Below the pieces are notes generated by a model. The model did not search any database and was not told the origin of the DNA. It saw nothing but the letters and a program-made list of their open reading frames with translations. A DNA stretch of 64,000 bases from Spirosoma foliorum (lineage in GTDB: Bacteria; Bacteroidota; Bacteroidia; Cytophagales; Spirosomataceae), in assembly GCF_014117325.1 (NCBI RefSeq), contig NZ_CP059732.1, positions 8,321,501 through 8,385,500 of the forward strand. The letters run 5' to 3'. Shown piece after piece: positions 50,908 through 60,124 of the stretch (the stretch's first letter is position 1; each line of letters opens with the position of its first letter). The position numbers and the translations under genes were made by a program.

Positions 50908-52503
50908 ATGAAACGAATAAATTATAGTTTACTCGCGTTTGGTGTCGCACTCGTTGGCGTAACGCTAACCGCCTGCGACCGGGAATTATTAGATACCGTT
51001 CCGAACGATCGCCTATCGGAAAGTCTATTCTGGAAAACTGAGAACGATGCCCGATTGGCGGCCAATTCGCTCTATACGGATCTCGACAGTACGAATCTCA
51101 TTAGCTGGGATGCGATGACCGATATTGCGCATACCAACCAGCCGTTCGATGTGCAGGCTTATGTTGAACTAGGCCAGTACGATGCTACGAGTGCCAAGGT
51201 TTTTGGCGAATGGGCAAAAGCGTACAAGGGCATTCGGGCCTGCAATTATTTGGTGGAAAACATCGATAAAGTAACGTCGACCAACACAACGCTGATCAAT
51301 CAGTTCAAAGGCGAAGCGCGGGCGTTACGGGCCTATCAGTATGTAAAACTGGCCAGTTTGTTTGGCGATGTACCGCTGGTGACGAAGGCTATTTCGCTGG
51401 ACGAAAGTCGTGCGTTGGCTCGCGCGCCCATTTCTCAGATCTGGGATTTTGTCGACAAAGAGCTTTCGGATGCTGCTGGCTTATTACCTACCACCTATGC
51501 CGCTGCCGACAAAGGCCGGTTTACGAAAGGAGCGGCTCTGGGTTTACGGGCGCGGGCTAATTTGCTGGCTGGCCGTTACCAACAGGCTGCCGATGCCGCC
51601 GATCAGGTCATGAAATTAGGCATCTATGGGCTGAATGACACCTATGAAAAGCTATTCACTGTGGCCGCCGAAAACAACAAGGAAGTCCTGTTGGATCGAC
51701 AGTTCATTAAAGACACCTATCCCATCAATGTCTTTAACCTGTTAGCACCTTATAGCCAGAAAAGTGCCCAGAGTACCTATGTGCCCACAAAAGCATTGGT
51801 AGATATGTATGAAACAACGGCTGGAAAGCTCATTACCGATGCCACCAGCGGCTATGATCCTGCCAATCCGTACGCGAACCGCGATCCCCGTCTTAAGTTC
51901 TCGGTTTTCCTGACAGGCGATGTTTTGCCAAGTGGGATCACTTTCCGACCCGAGCCAACCAGTGGAACTGCCGACGCAGTTGGGAATACGTACATTGCTT
52001 CTACGACGGGCTTTAACATCAAAAAATATGTCAACGCGGAGGATTACGCTAACCCGGCTAATAATGGAGTCAACATTATTCTGTTGCGCTACGCCGAAAT
52101 TTTGCTGACTTATGCTGAAGCCAAAATCGAGTTGAATCAGATCGATGCGAGCGTACTCTCGGCCATCAACACGGTTCGCAATGGCCGTACTGATGTAAAA
52201 CAGCCATCGATCAGCAGTACCGCAACACAAGCTGAATTACGGACTATTGTTCGTCGGGAGAGAACAGTTGAATTAGCGTTTGAAGGACAGCATCTTTTCG
52301 ATATTCGTCGGTGGAAAACTGCTGCAACGGTAATTCCGGGGCCTATTTATGGCATTACCTATAAAGACGCCAGTGGCGCTTTGGCCACAGTTCAGGTGGT
52401 AGGTATTAACCGTGTTTTTGATGCGTCCCGGCATTATCTCTGGCCTATTCCACAGAAAGAGCGCAATCTGACGCCAACGCTTTCGCAGAATCCCGGCTGG
52501 TAA
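50908..52503 (+). CDS. SusD/RagB-family substrate-binding lipoprotein
   Basis: 531 residues. The lipoprotein signal ends at TLTACD (Cys23). The SusD pattern includes LDTVPNDRLSESLFWKTEND, FKGEARALRAYQYVKLASLF, then DVPLVTKAISLDESRALARA, then LRYAEILLTYAEAKIELNQI and the C-terminal ERTVELAFEGQHLFDIRRWK followed by YLWPIPQKERNLTPTLSQNPGW. The helical TPR-like scaffold forms the lid on SusC and binds the glycan at the cell surface. It is the last gene of the fecI-fecR-susC-susD unit before a palindromic repeat. Confidence 0.95.
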   Translation: MKRINYSLLAFGVALVGVTLTACDRELLDTVPNDRLSESLFWKTENDARLAANSLYTDLDSTNLISWDAMTDIAHTNQPFDVQAYVELGQYDATSAKVFGEWAKAYKGIRACNYLVENIDKVTSTNTTLINQFKGEARALRAYQYVKLASLFGDVPLVTKAISLDESRALARAPISQIWDFVDKELSDAAGLLPTTYAAADKGRFTKGAALGLRARANLLAGRYQQAADAADQVMKLGIYGLNDTYEKLFTVAAENNKEVLLDRQFIKDTYPINVFNLLAPYSQKSAQSTYVPTKALVDMYETTAGKLITDATSGYDPANPYANRDPRLKFSVFLTGDVLPSGITFRPEPTSGTADAVGNTYIASTTGFNIKKYVNAEDYANPANNGVNIILLRYAEILLTYAEAKIELNQIDASVLSAINTVRNGRTDVKQPSISSTATQAELRTIVRRERTVELAFEGQHLFDIRRWKTAATVIPGPIYGITYKDASGALATVQVVGINRVFDASRHYLWPIPQKERNLTPTLSQNPGW

Positions 52504-52544
52504 AAGAGATTGGATGATTAATCAGTTGTTGTGTCAGAGTCTTT

Positions 52545-52634
52545 TTTTGTCATGCTGACGAAGGAAGCATCTTAAAGTATCCTAACAAAAATAGTATGAA
52601 GCTTTAAGATGCTTCCTTCGTCAGCATGACAAAA
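52545..52634. repeat. 33-bp perfect inverted repeat supplying the sulfatase start codon
   Basis: The left arm starts TTTTGTCATGCTGACGAAGG (52545) and runs to 52577; the right arm is its exact complement at 52602-52634. A fragment of the same arm lies at 18773-18790. The ATG of the next gene (52626-52628) is within the right arm, so this palindrome is both spacer and translation start. Confidence 0.9.
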
Positions 52635-54173
52635 TCTAATCATAATTATTACCTAACTGTCGTGAAGCCAAGTTTCATTGTATTCAGTGTATTGGGTCTA
52701 TTCGTGGCTGGAGGGCTATTCCCGTCCTTTATACCCCAACAAGCAACCCCTATTCGGCCAAATATCATCTACATCTATGCCGATGATATGGGCTACGCTG
52801 AGTTGGGATGCTATGGCCAGCAGAAAATCAGAACGCCATACCTGGATCAGCTGGCTCGTGAGGGCATGCGGTTTACGCAACACTATACCAGTATGCCCGT
52901 TTGCGCCCCCGCTCGCTGTATGCTGATGACAGGCAAACATGGCGGACATTCGTACATACGGGGAAATTACGAAATGGGTGGCTTTGCCGATTCGTTGGAG
53001 GGTGGACAAATGCCGCTGTATCCGGGTGCGTTTACGGTGGGCCGAATGCTCCAGCAGTCGGGCTACAAAACGGCCTGTATCGGTAAGTGGGGAATGGGAA
53101 TGGCCAATACCACGGGTAATCCGAACGAGCAGGGGTTCGATTATTTCTACGGCTACCTGGATCAGAAACAGGCGCATAATTTCTACCCCACGCACCTGTG
53201 GGAAAACGGCAAACCCGATCGCCTGAATAATCCGGTCATTGATGTACATCGAAAGCTGACACCCGAAACCGCCACGCCGGAAGCTTTTGCGTATTATCGG
53301 GGCAACGACTACGCTATTGACAAAATGGCTCAGAAAGCGCAGGCCTTTGTGCGCGAGAATAAAAACCGTCCATTTTTTCTGTATCTGCCCTTCACGGTAC
53401 CGCACGTTTCGTTACAGGCACCAGAAGCTGCCGTTAAGGAGTATATTGGGAAATTCGATGACAATCGGCCCTATTTAGGCCAACAGGGATATGCTTCAAC
53501 ACCGTATCCACGGGCCACCTATGCAGGCATGATTACCTATATGGATAAGCAGATTGGGCAGTTGATGCAATTGCTGAAAGACTTGAAAATTGACGAAAAC
53601 ACGATTGTCATGTTCTCCAGTGATAATGGGGCTACGTTCAATGGGGGCGTAGAGGCTGCTTATTTCAATAGTGTCGCTAACCTGAGAGGCTTGAAAATGG
53701 ATGTATACGAAGGGGGTATCCGGGAGCCGATGCTGGCTCGCTGGCCCGGAAAGATAAAGGCTGGTCAGGTTACGGGCCATGTTTCCGTGCAATATGATCT
53801 GCTGGCTACCCTCGCCGAGCTAATCGGGTATAAGCAACCCATCACGACCGATGGCCTTTCGTTTTTGCCAACGTTACTGGGGAAAACGGCTTCCCAAAAA
53901 CAACATGCTTTTCTATACTGGGAATATCCCGAAAAGGGCGGTCAACTGGCCATTCGGATGGGCAATTGGAAAGGCGTAAAAACCAATGTGCGTAAGAACC
54001 GGACAGGTTCGTGGGAACTGTATGATTTGGGGAATGATGTCAGCGAAAGTACCAACCTGGCAGCCCAACACCCTGAACTGCTCCGACAGTTCGACGCTAT
54101 CGTTGCTCGTGAACACAGCCCTACGCATGTCAACGAGTGGGAAATTGTAAACCCTAAAACCACAACTAACTAA
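52626..54173 (+). CDS. S1-family sulfatase 1 (arylsulfatase type)
   Basis: 515 residues with a signal peptide (FIVFSVLGLFVAGG, about residues 17-30). The sulfatase start PNIIYIYADDMGYAELGCYG carries the metal ligands Asp53-Asp54. The modification motif PVCAPARCMLMTGKH has Cys93 in the C-x-A/P-x-R context, to be converted to formylglycine by an anSME enzyme not in the window. The other motifs GKWGMGMANT, FFLYLPFTVPH and SSDNGA are intact. It should desulfate glycans or sulfate esters in the periplasm. No other ATG precedes the signal peptide, so the start in the upstream repeat is the only choice. Confidence 0.93.
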   Translation: MTKSNHNYYLTVVKPSFIVFSVLGLFVAGGLFPSFIPQQATPIRPNIIYIYADDMGYAELGCYGQQKIRTPYLDQLAREGMRFTQHYTSMPVCAPARCMLMTGKHGGHSYIRGNYEMGGFADSLEGGQMPLYPGAFTVGRMLQQSGYKTACIGKWGMGMANTTGNPNEQGFDYFYGYLDQKQAHNFYPTHLWENGKPDRLNNPVIDVHRKLTPETATPEAFAYYRGNDYAIDKMAQKAQAFVRENKNRPFFLYLPFTVPHVSLQAPEAAVKEYIGKFDDNRPYLGQQGYASTPYPRATYAGMITYMDKQIGQLMQLLKDLKIDENTIVMFSSDNGATFNGGVEAAYFNSVANLRGLKMDVYEGGIREPMLARWPGKIKAGQVTGHVSVQYDLLATLAELIGYKQPITTDGLSFLPTLLGKTASQKQHAFLYWEYPEKGGQLAIRMGNWKGVKTNVRKNRTGSWELYDLGNDVSESTNLAAQHPELLRQFDAIVAREHSPTHVNEWEIVNPKTTTN

Positions 54174-54179
54174 GGAATA

Positions 54180-54293
54180 CTGGCGCGGGTATTCACCCGT
54201 GCCTTTGTATATCGTCAGCATTCGCTGACATACTGATTGATACGCCAGCGAATGCTGGCATTATAAAACGGCACGGGTTCAAACCCGCGCCAG
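54180..54293. repeat. Nested palindromic repeat, copy 2 (ctggcgcg family)
   Basis: Outer arms CTGGCGCGGGTATTCACCCG (54180-54199) and the complement ending GGTTTGAACCCGCGCCAG-type sequence (to 54293) enclose inner arms with GCCAGCGAATGCTGGC (54244-54259) and CAGCATTCGCTG (54215-54226). It has the same design as 3245-3364 and separates the two sulfatase genes. Confidence 0.85.
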
Positions 54294-54314
54294 ATCACTT
54301 AACAAAAAAACGCT

Positions 54315-55772
54315 ATGACTTTCATTCCAAAACGTTCATCCCGTCTCGTATTGAGTGTCTTCTCGCTGATTGGCCTTGGCTTGCTACTTAGCGCCTGGGT
54401 TGAAAAACCAGCCCCAACCCCTCCTAATGTCGTTCTGTTTTTCATGGACGATATGGGCTACGGCGATTTATCGGTGACGGGAGCTTTGGACTACACAACC
54501 CCCAATCTGGATCGGATGGCCGCCGAAGGGTCTCGTTTCTCTAATTTTCTGGCCGCGCAGGCCGTGTGTAGCGCATCGCGGGCAGCTCTGCTGACGGGTT
54601 GTTATCCCAATCGGTTAGGTATTTCGGGGGCATTCGGCCCTAATTCACCCACCGGTCTGAATCCGAATGAAGAGACACTGGCTGAGCTATTGAAAGAGCG
54701 GGGCTATGCCACTGGTATTTTCGGAAAATGGCATTTGGGCGATAAAAAACAGTTTCTGCCGCTGCAACAAGGCTTCGACGAGTATTATGGTGTGCCTTAC
54801 TCGCATGATATGTGGCCATTGCACCCTGCTCAGGCGCAGGCCAAATACCCGCCCCTGCACTGGATCGAAGGAAACGAACCGAAGCAGGAAATCAAGGATC
54901 TGGACGATGCGGGGCTGATTACCTCGACCGTTACGGATCATGCGCTGGCCTTTATTCGGAAACATAAAAGCAAGCCGTTCTTTCTGTACATACCGCACCC
55001 ATTGCCACACGTCCCGCTGGCGACTTCGGCCAAGTTTAAAGGGAAAAGTGCGCGGGGAATTTTCGGCGATGTGATGACGGAACTGGATGGCGCCGTTGGG
55101 CAGGTACTGGCTGAGTTGAAACAACAGGGATTGGATAAAAATACGCTGGTTATTTTCATCAGCGACAACGGTCCTTGGCTGAACTACGGCGATCATGCTG
55201 GTTCGGCAGGTGGTTTCCGGGAAGGGAAAGGAACATCGTTTGAAGGAGGCCACCGGGTGCCTTGCCTGGTTCGATGGCCAGGTGTTGTGCCGGCTGGTCG
55301 AGTGAGCAATAAGCTCCTGACTACAATGGATATTTTGCCAACTGTAGCCAAAATTTGCGGAGCCCGATTGCCCAAACAGCACATCGATGGCGTTGATTGG
55401 GTTGCCTTATTGAAGGGCGACAACACGGTAACGCCCCGCGATCATTTTTACTATTATTATCGCAAGAATAGCCTGGAGGCAGTTCGGCAGGGCGATTGGA
55501 AGCTGGTATTTGCTCACCCCGGTCGTACGTACGAAGGTTTCCTTCCAGGTCAGAATGGCAAGCCAGGCCCTAGCACCGAGACGCATGAATTTCCAACGGG
55601 TTTATTCGACCTCCGACGTGACCCAAGTGAGCGTTACGACGTTCGGGAACAACATCCCGAGATCGTTGCCAAACTGGAAAAACTAGCCGAAGAAGCTCGT
55701 GCCGACCTGGGCGATGATATTCAGAAACGAACAGGCGCCAACGTGCGCGAAGCTGGTCGGGTGAGTCAGTAA
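54315..55772 (+). CDS. S1-family sulfatase 2
   Basis: 485 residues with a signal peptide (LVLSVFSLIGLGLLLSAW). PNVVLFFMDDMGYGDLSVTG carries the metal-binding Asp pair (45-46), AQAVCSASRAALLTG has the formylglycine Cys85 in CxAxR, and GKWHLGDK, FFLYIPHPLPHVPL and ISDNGPW complete the active site. It differs from sulfatase 1 in length and in sequence outside the motifs, so the two should act on different sulfate positions or substrates. It follows the SusC/SusD set and sulfatase 1 on the same strand. Confidence 0.93.
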   Translation: MTFIPKRSSRLVLSVFSLIGLGLLLSAWVEKPAPTPPNVVLFFMDDMGYGDLSVTGALDYTTPNLDRMAAEGSRFSNFLAAQAVCSASRAALLTGCYPNRLGISGAFGPNSPTGLNPNEETLAELLKERGYATGIFGKWHLGDKKQFLPLQQGFDEYYGVPYSHDMWPLHPAQAQAKYPPLHWIEGNEPKQEIKDLDDAGLITSTVTDHALAFIRKHKSKPFFLYIPHPLPHVPLATSAKFKGKSARGIFGDVMTELDGAVGQVLAELKQQGLDKNTLVIFISDNGPWLNYGDHAGSAGGFREGKGTSFEGGHRVPCLVRWPGVVPAGRVSNKLLTTMDILPTVAKICGARLPKQHIDGVDWVALLKGDNTVTPRDHFYYYYRKNSLEAVRQGDWKLVFAHPGRTYEGFLPGQNGKPGPSTETHEFPTGLFDLRRDPSERYDVREQHPEIVAKLEKLAEEARADLGDDIQKRTGANVREAGRVSQ

Positions 55773-55799
55773 TTTTATTGAGTGATTGGGCTCAATCTT

Positions 55800-55963
55800 A
55801 TCAGCCCTGTAAGGGCGCCCTGTCAATAGCTATTGTTGCTTATTAAGAGTCCTAAGCGCCGTAGGTGCGACCTAAGCAAGTTAGCGGTCGCACCTACGGC
55901 GCTTGAGGTTATGGACAATCCACTGTTTTCTATTAACAGGTCACTCCTAACGGAGTTTCGAAT
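55800..55963. repeat. MITE-like element, copy 3 (core only)
   Basis: The same core as copies 1 and 2: CCCTgtaAGGG tip hairpin, CTGTCAATAGctATTGTTGC, central palindrome with CTAAGCGCCGTAGGTGCGAC arms, TTTTCTATTAACAGG, and CTCCtaacGGAG tip hairpin. It lacks the terminal arms with ACATC seen in copies 1 and 2. Open frames inside it on both strands are not genes. Orientation is the same as copy 2. Confidence 0.85.
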
Positions 55964-55973
55964 ATGCCCCGCT

Positions 55974-56003
55974 GTTGAGCGTAGTCCAGAGACTACGCTC
56001 AAC
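55974..56003 (+). terminator. Perfect hairpin terminator candidate
   Basis: GTTGAGCGTAGTC (55974-55986) and GACTACGCTCAAC (55991-56003) pair perfectly around a 4-base loop, followed by AAAAATTTT. It is placed to end transcription from the second sulfatase before the AraC gene. Confidence 0.75.
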
Positions 56004-56177
56004 AAAAATTTTAAGCTTGACTAATAAGCGACGTTGAGATTCCTCCTGGCGTCGGAATGACAAAAAAACTAGCGAATCAAAATCATTGTTAGCGGTTTAA
56101 ATAGGTTCCTTTTACGATTATTGTAGAAGTAAACGTCATTAGCCCATTTTCTAAAGAGCTAGCAACCGTGTAGCGCT

Positions 56178-56990
56178 ATGCAGGTAAATCCATCGCCCAA
56201 ACTTGCTCATCTAGTCAAGCACTACCTGATTTTAGAGAATACGTCGTCTTACGAGCAGACGTATCGATTCTTCCCCGATGGCAATCCAGGCCTGGTTTTT
56301 TCGTATGCAGATCCATTCACCGAGGGGCATGATTTCGCTGCGGTACCCAACCAATACCACAACTTTTTTTATGGGCAGGCCAATCAGTACCACGATCTGA
56401 AGGCCGGTAAAACTATTGGTTTACTCGTTGTTGTTCTGCAACCCTGGGGATTACACGTCCTTTCGGGACTACCCGGTATTGAAACCCGAAATACGCGACT
56501 GAGTCTGGATACTTTGTTGGCGCCAGTATCGGTCGATGTACAGCAAGCCAAACAACGAGACTGTTCAGAACCACTGGAACGGATCAGGCAAATCGAAGAG
56601 TTTCTGAGTAAGCTTAGCCCATCAGCGTTGACGCCTGAAACCCGTTTTGTTCAACAAGCAGTCCAGCAGATTTGCCAAACCAATGGAATGCAGCCTATTC
56701 AGCAAATACTCCAGGGTTTGGGAACAACAGAACGGAGTCTGGAACGTCGTTTTGAGCAGGTAATCGGACTGCGCCCCAAGCAGTTTTCGCGCATTATTCG
56801 CTTACAGAACAGTCTTAGAATTCATCGCCAAAAGCCCACACTAAACTTAACCGAGCTAACCTATTGCGCTGGCTATTACGATCAGGCTCATTTCATCCGG
56901 GAATTTAATCAACTCGTTGGTCTGACGCCCAAACAGTACGAAGCAAATCCCAATCGATTAGCTGTGAATCTGATGCCAATCGGTCACTGA
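56178..56990 (+). CDS. AraC-family transcriptional regulator
   Basis: 270 residues. An N-terminal ligand-type domain like DUF6597 (YLILENTSSYEQTYRFFPDG, NPGLVFSYAD, then GKTIGLLVVVLQPWGLHVL) precedes the double helix-turn-helix AraC domain (about 170-258): PIQQILQGLGTTERSLERRF, then GLRPKQFSRIIRLQNSLRIH, and YCAGYYDQAHFIREFNQLVG. It should bind DNA and respond to a small molecule. Neighbours (sulfatases upstream, nitrilase downstream) suggest local control, most likely of the nitrilase gene. Confidence 0.93.
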   Translation: MQVNPSPKLAHLVKHYLILENTSSYEQTYRFFPDGNPGLVFSYADPFTEGHDFAAVPNQYHNFFYGQANQYHDLKAGKTIGLLVVVLQPWGLHVLSGLPGIETRNTRLSLDTLLAPVSVDVQQAKQRDCSEPLERIRQIEEFLSKLSPSALTPETRFVQQAVQQICQTNGMQPIQQILQGLGTTERSLERRFEQVIGLRPKQFSRIIRLQNSLRIHRQKPTLNLTELTYCAGYYDQAHFIREFNQLVGLTPKQYEANPNRLAVNLMPIGH

Positions 56991-57045
56991 CGTAATACCG
57001 AATCAGGTTGTCGGTTTTTTACAATTTACGGCCTGCCAAAGTCTC

Positions 57046-57053
57046 TACTTTTG
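57046..57053 (+). promoter_or_regulatory. Promoter -7 box for the nitrilase gene
   Basis: TACTTTTG fits TAnnTTTG and ends 22 bases before the ATG at 57076. A promoter so close behind the AraC stop suggests the nitrilase gene is separately controlled. Confidence 0.6.
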
Positions 57054-57075
57054 CCCAACAAACTTTACAGTCGGC

Positions 57076-58023
57076 ATGGAAACGCTTCGTATTGCAACCG
57101 CCCAGTTCGAAAATGCTAGTGGCGATAAAGCCTATAATCTGGCACAAATTCGCCGTTTAGCCGCTCAAGCTGCCCAGCAGGGAGCCCAGGTGATCGCCTT
57201 TCATGAATGCTCGGTTACGGGCTATACGTTTGCTCGTCATTTATCCAGAGAGCAACTCACATCGGTGGCAGAAGTAATTCCAGATGGACCTAGTGTTCAG
57301 GCACTGATCCAGATCGCTCGTGAGTATGATATTGTGGTGTTGGCCGGATTGTTTGAAAAAGATGAACAGAATCAGCTCTTTAAGGCCTATGTATGTGTCG
57401 ATAAAAATGGACTGATTGCCAAGTATCGTAAGCTTCACCCCTTTATCAATCCGCACCTGTTGCCCGGCGACCACTATGTGGTATTTGATTTACTGGGGTG
57501 GAAATGTGGCATTCTGATTTGCTACGATAACAATATCATCGAGAATGTAAGGGCTACTACGCTACTCGGAGCCGACATTATTTTTATGCCTCATGTGACG
57601 ATGTTGACGCCTTCGACGCGACCAGGCGCTGGCTTTGTCGATCCGGCACTTTGGTATAATCGGCTGAACGATCCGACGTCCTTACGATTAGAGTTTGATG
57701 GCATGAAAGGCCGTTCCTGGTTAATGAAATGGCTGCCCGCCCGCGCTTACGACAATGGCATTTACGTAGTGTTTGCCAACCCAATTGGCATGGACGATGA
57801 TCAGCTCAAAAACGGCTGTTCAATGATTATTGACCCGTTTGGGGATATTCTGGCCGAATGCCGGAACCTGAATGATGATGTTGTTATAGCAACTTGTACA
57901 CCCGAAAAACTACAGCAGGCCGGCGGGTATCGCTACCGAAATGCTCGGCGACCACAGTTGTATAAAGATATTTTGGGGCAGGAGCATGCGTCCCAACAGA
58001 AAGTAGTCTGGTTAGATCAGTAG
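57076..58023 (+). CDS. Carbon-nitrogen hydrolase (nitrilase superfamily)
   Basis: 315 residues. The nitrilase catalytic triad is complete: Glu44 in FHECSVTGY, Lys119 in YRKLHPF and Cys149 in CGILICYDNNI. An extra insertion near 170-210 (TPSTRPGAGFVDPALWYNRL) and a C-terminal segment match the amidohydrolase branch rather than true nitrilases. It should hydrolyse an amide, carbamoyl or nitrile in the cytoplasm. It follows an AraC regulator and may be its target. Confidence 0.92.
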   Translation: METLRIATAQFENASGDKAYNLAQIRRLAAQAAQQGAQVIAFHECSVTGYTFARHLSREQLTSVAEVIPDGPSVQALIQIAREYDIVVLAGLFEKDEQNQLFKAYVCVDKNGLIAKYRKLHPFINPHLLPGDHYVVFDLLGWKCGILICYDNNIIENVRATTLLGADIIFMPHVTMLTPSTRPGAGFVDPALWYNRLNDPTSLRLEFDGMKGRSWLMKWLPARAYDNGIYVVFANPIGMDDDQLKNGCSMIIDPFGDILAECRNLNDDVVIATCTPEKLQQAGGYRYRNARRPQLYKDILGQEHASQQKVVWLDQ

Positions 58024-58043
58024 AAGCTTTGCAGGATAACGAC

Positions 58044-58151
58044 CGACTATTTTCTCTTGTGACTTTCACTTAAAGCCGTGCCACGGTTACTAATGCAGCT
58101 CAAACAAACCGTGGCACGGCTTTAAGTGAAAGTCACAAGAGAAAATAGTCG
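58044..58151. repeat. Perfect 45-bp inverted repeat with 18-base loop
   Basis: Arm 1 (58044-58088) begins CGACTATTTTCTCTTGTGAC and ends GTGCCACGGTT; arm 2 (58107-58151) is its exact complement. It starts 20 bases after the nitrilase stop and lies 122 bases before the ECF sigma gene. Such perfect pairing suggests recent origin or active maintenance. Confidence 0.92.
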
Positions 58152-58273
58152 TTTAAATAAATTTGTATAATACTGAGTATTATTTGAATTATCTCCCCTA
58201 TTAATCAGCGTGCCCACAAGCATCCGTACTTGTGAGGCTACTTAGTTCAATCGCTGGTAAATCGTAGGAGACA

Positions 58274-58912
58274 ATGCTGAAGCCCGACATAAACCATCAG
58301 CCACAAAGCATCTGGGAGAAAACCGATGAGACCTTACTCTGGCAACAATTCAGAGAAGGGCAACAAGATGCTTTTCAGGAGCTGGTCCAGCATTTTTATC
58401 GGGAATTACACTTTTATGGCGGGCGTTTTACGCGTGATTCTGATCTGTTAAAAGATTGCCTGCAAGATCTTTTTCTGGACTTATGGACGTACCGGCACAA
58501 GATTGTCCAGACGCCCTATATCCGGCCTTATCTCTACAAATCGTTACGTCGGAAAATCCACCGGGAAGTACTGCGCCATTCGGCAACGATGAGCGAGGAA
58601 AGTATGGTGTTCGATGATGTTAGTTCGGAAGAAATTACCGCCGAACAAGCCTTGATTCGCACCGAATTGTCTGAGTATCAGACAGCACGTTTGAATGCAT
58701 TATTAGCACAACTGTCTGATCGCCAGCGGGAGGCTATCCACCTTAAATTCTACGCCGAACTATCCAACGATGAAATTGCCGACGTACTGGCGGTCAATAA
58801 ACAATCGGTAGCAAACCTGTTGCATCGGGGATTAACCCGACTACGGGAAAGCTGGCCATCGCTGCTATCGTTGATTGGAAGCTGGCTGCTGAACGAAACG
58901 TTTACGAAATAA
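58274..58912 (+). CDS. ECF RNA polymerase sigma factor 2
   Basis: 212 residues. Region 2 (FQELVQHFYRELHFYGGRFT, then LLKDCLQDLFLDLWTYRHKI) and region 4 (LSDRQREAIHLKFYAELSND, then EIADVLAVNKQSVANLLHRG) are typical of Bacteroidota ECF factors linked to FecR/SusC. No long N-terminal extension is present. It should drive its own downstream fecR-susC operon. It differs clearly from the first sigma factor in this window. Confidence 0.92.
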   Translation: MLKPDINHQPQSIWEKTDETLLWQQFREGQQDAFQELVQHFYRELHFYGGRFTRDSDLLKDCLQDLFLDLWTYRHKIVQTPYIRPYLYKSLRRKIHREVLRHSATMSEESMVFDDVSSEEITAEQALIRTELSEYQTARLNALLAQLSDRQREAIHLKFYAELSNDEIADVLAVNKQSVANLLHRGLTRLRESWPSLLSLIGSWLLNETFTK

Positions 58913-58984
58913 TTCTTTTGCGCTGAGTATGACTTTCCGCCAACACGCCTATTAACGACCGAACTGATATTGCTCGTACGCGCT

Positions 58985-60103
58985 ATGAAAACGTATCAAC
59001 ACTACACCGTCGAAGACTTTCTTACCGATAACTGGTTTCTGGCCTGGGTAAAACACAACCAGCCCGAAGCGCGCCAGTTCTGGGAAGAATGGCAACAACA
59101 GAATCCGCAACAACGAGATACATTGCTATTGGCTAAGGATATGGCCGAAGCACTTCGGAATCGCCCGCATGCCCTATCCGTAGAGCAGGAGCTTCTGGAA
59201 GTGGAACGGATTGTTAAACTAACCCGCCACGTAGCCTCGCCGTCGCGCTGGGTGGTTCTTAAGTCTTCGTTGCATCAGTATCACTGGCTGGCTGCGGCTT
59301 TAGTGGCCTTGTTTGTGGGAGCAGGCTGGTGGTTTGTGGCAAGCCAGAAGTCAGGATCGTCTGTTGCCCAACTAAACCAACCATTTAGTCCGGACAACTC
59401 TTCGAGTGAGCGCTGGGTAAACCAGGTGAATGGCACCTCACAACCGGTTCGTCTGTCGTTGCCGGATGGGAGCCAGATGACGCTGATGCCGCATAGCCAG
59501 GCATCGTATCCCAAAGCATTCGACGCCGATAAGCGGGAAATTTACTTGAAAGGTGATGCGCTGTTTTCAGTTGTTCATGAAGGAAAGCGGCCTTTTTTGG
59601 TCTATAGTGGCACATTGGTCACGCGTGTACTGGGTACCCAGTTTCGGGTTCAGGCTCGCCCAGGGGATGCCCGGATGATGGTGTCGGTGATTTCCGGGAA
59701 AGTATCGGTCATGGATCAGAAGGATTGGATTTCGTTCCGAAAATCGCTCAGTGTGTCTAAAGCGGGCGTCGTATTAACGGCCAACCAGCAGGTAGTTTAC
59801 AATGCCAGCGAGAACAGCTACCAGAAAGAACTCGTACCAAAACCCCTCCTTATACCGTCATCAGAAAATTCGGAAAGCTTCAGTTTTGAGGATACACCCG
59901 CCCCAACTGTTTTCGAGCGATTAAAAAAAGCCTATGGGGTAGAAATCATCTATGATGCGTCGGCCTTGCAGCATTGTACGCTCACGGCATCGCTGGCAGG
60001 TGTTTCCTTATTCGATCAACTCCAGTTGCTGTGTGCGTCTATTGGTGCCTCCTACGAGGTGATCGATACACGAATCATCATCAGCAGTAAGGGCTGCTCG
60101 TAA
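58985..60103 (+). CDS. FecR-family anti-sigma factor 2
   Basis: 372 residues from the ATG at 58985 (MKTYQHYTVEDFLTD). A cytoplasmic N-terminal domain (about 1-90) binds sigma; a membrane segment (HWLAAALVALFVGAGWWFV, about 95-115) leads to the FecR domain (PVRLSLPDGSQMTLMPHSQA, then LVTRVLGTQFRVQARPGDAR) and the C-terminal STN-like region (FEDTPAPTVFERLKKAYGVE). It is the partner of sigma factor 2, 72 bases upstream, and of the SusC below. Confidence 0.92.
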   Translation: MKTYQHYTVEDFLTDNWFLAWVKHNQPEARQFWEEWQQQNPQQRDTLLLAKDMAEALRNRPHALSVEQELLEVERIVKLTRHVASPSRWVVLKSSLHQYHWLAAALVALFVGAGWWFVASQKSGSSVAQLNQPFSPDNSSSERWVNQVNGTSQPVRLSLPDGSQMTLMPHSQASYPKAFDADKREIYLKGDALFSVVHEGKRPFLVYSGTLVTRVLGTQFRVQARPGDARMMVSVISGKVSVMDQKDWISFRKSLSVSKAGVVLTANQQVVYNASENSYQKELVPKPLLIPSSENSESFSFEDTPAPTVFERLKKAYGVEIIYDASALQHCTLTASLAGVSLFDQLQLLCASIGASYEVIDTRIIISSKGCS

Positions 60104-60124
60104 GTGAATGGATAATGGGTAATG

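Noticed and set aside
55823..56024. Open frames on both strands over the third MITE-like copy
   Set aside because: They arise from the palindrome, differ between copies and are not preserved in copies 1 and 2.
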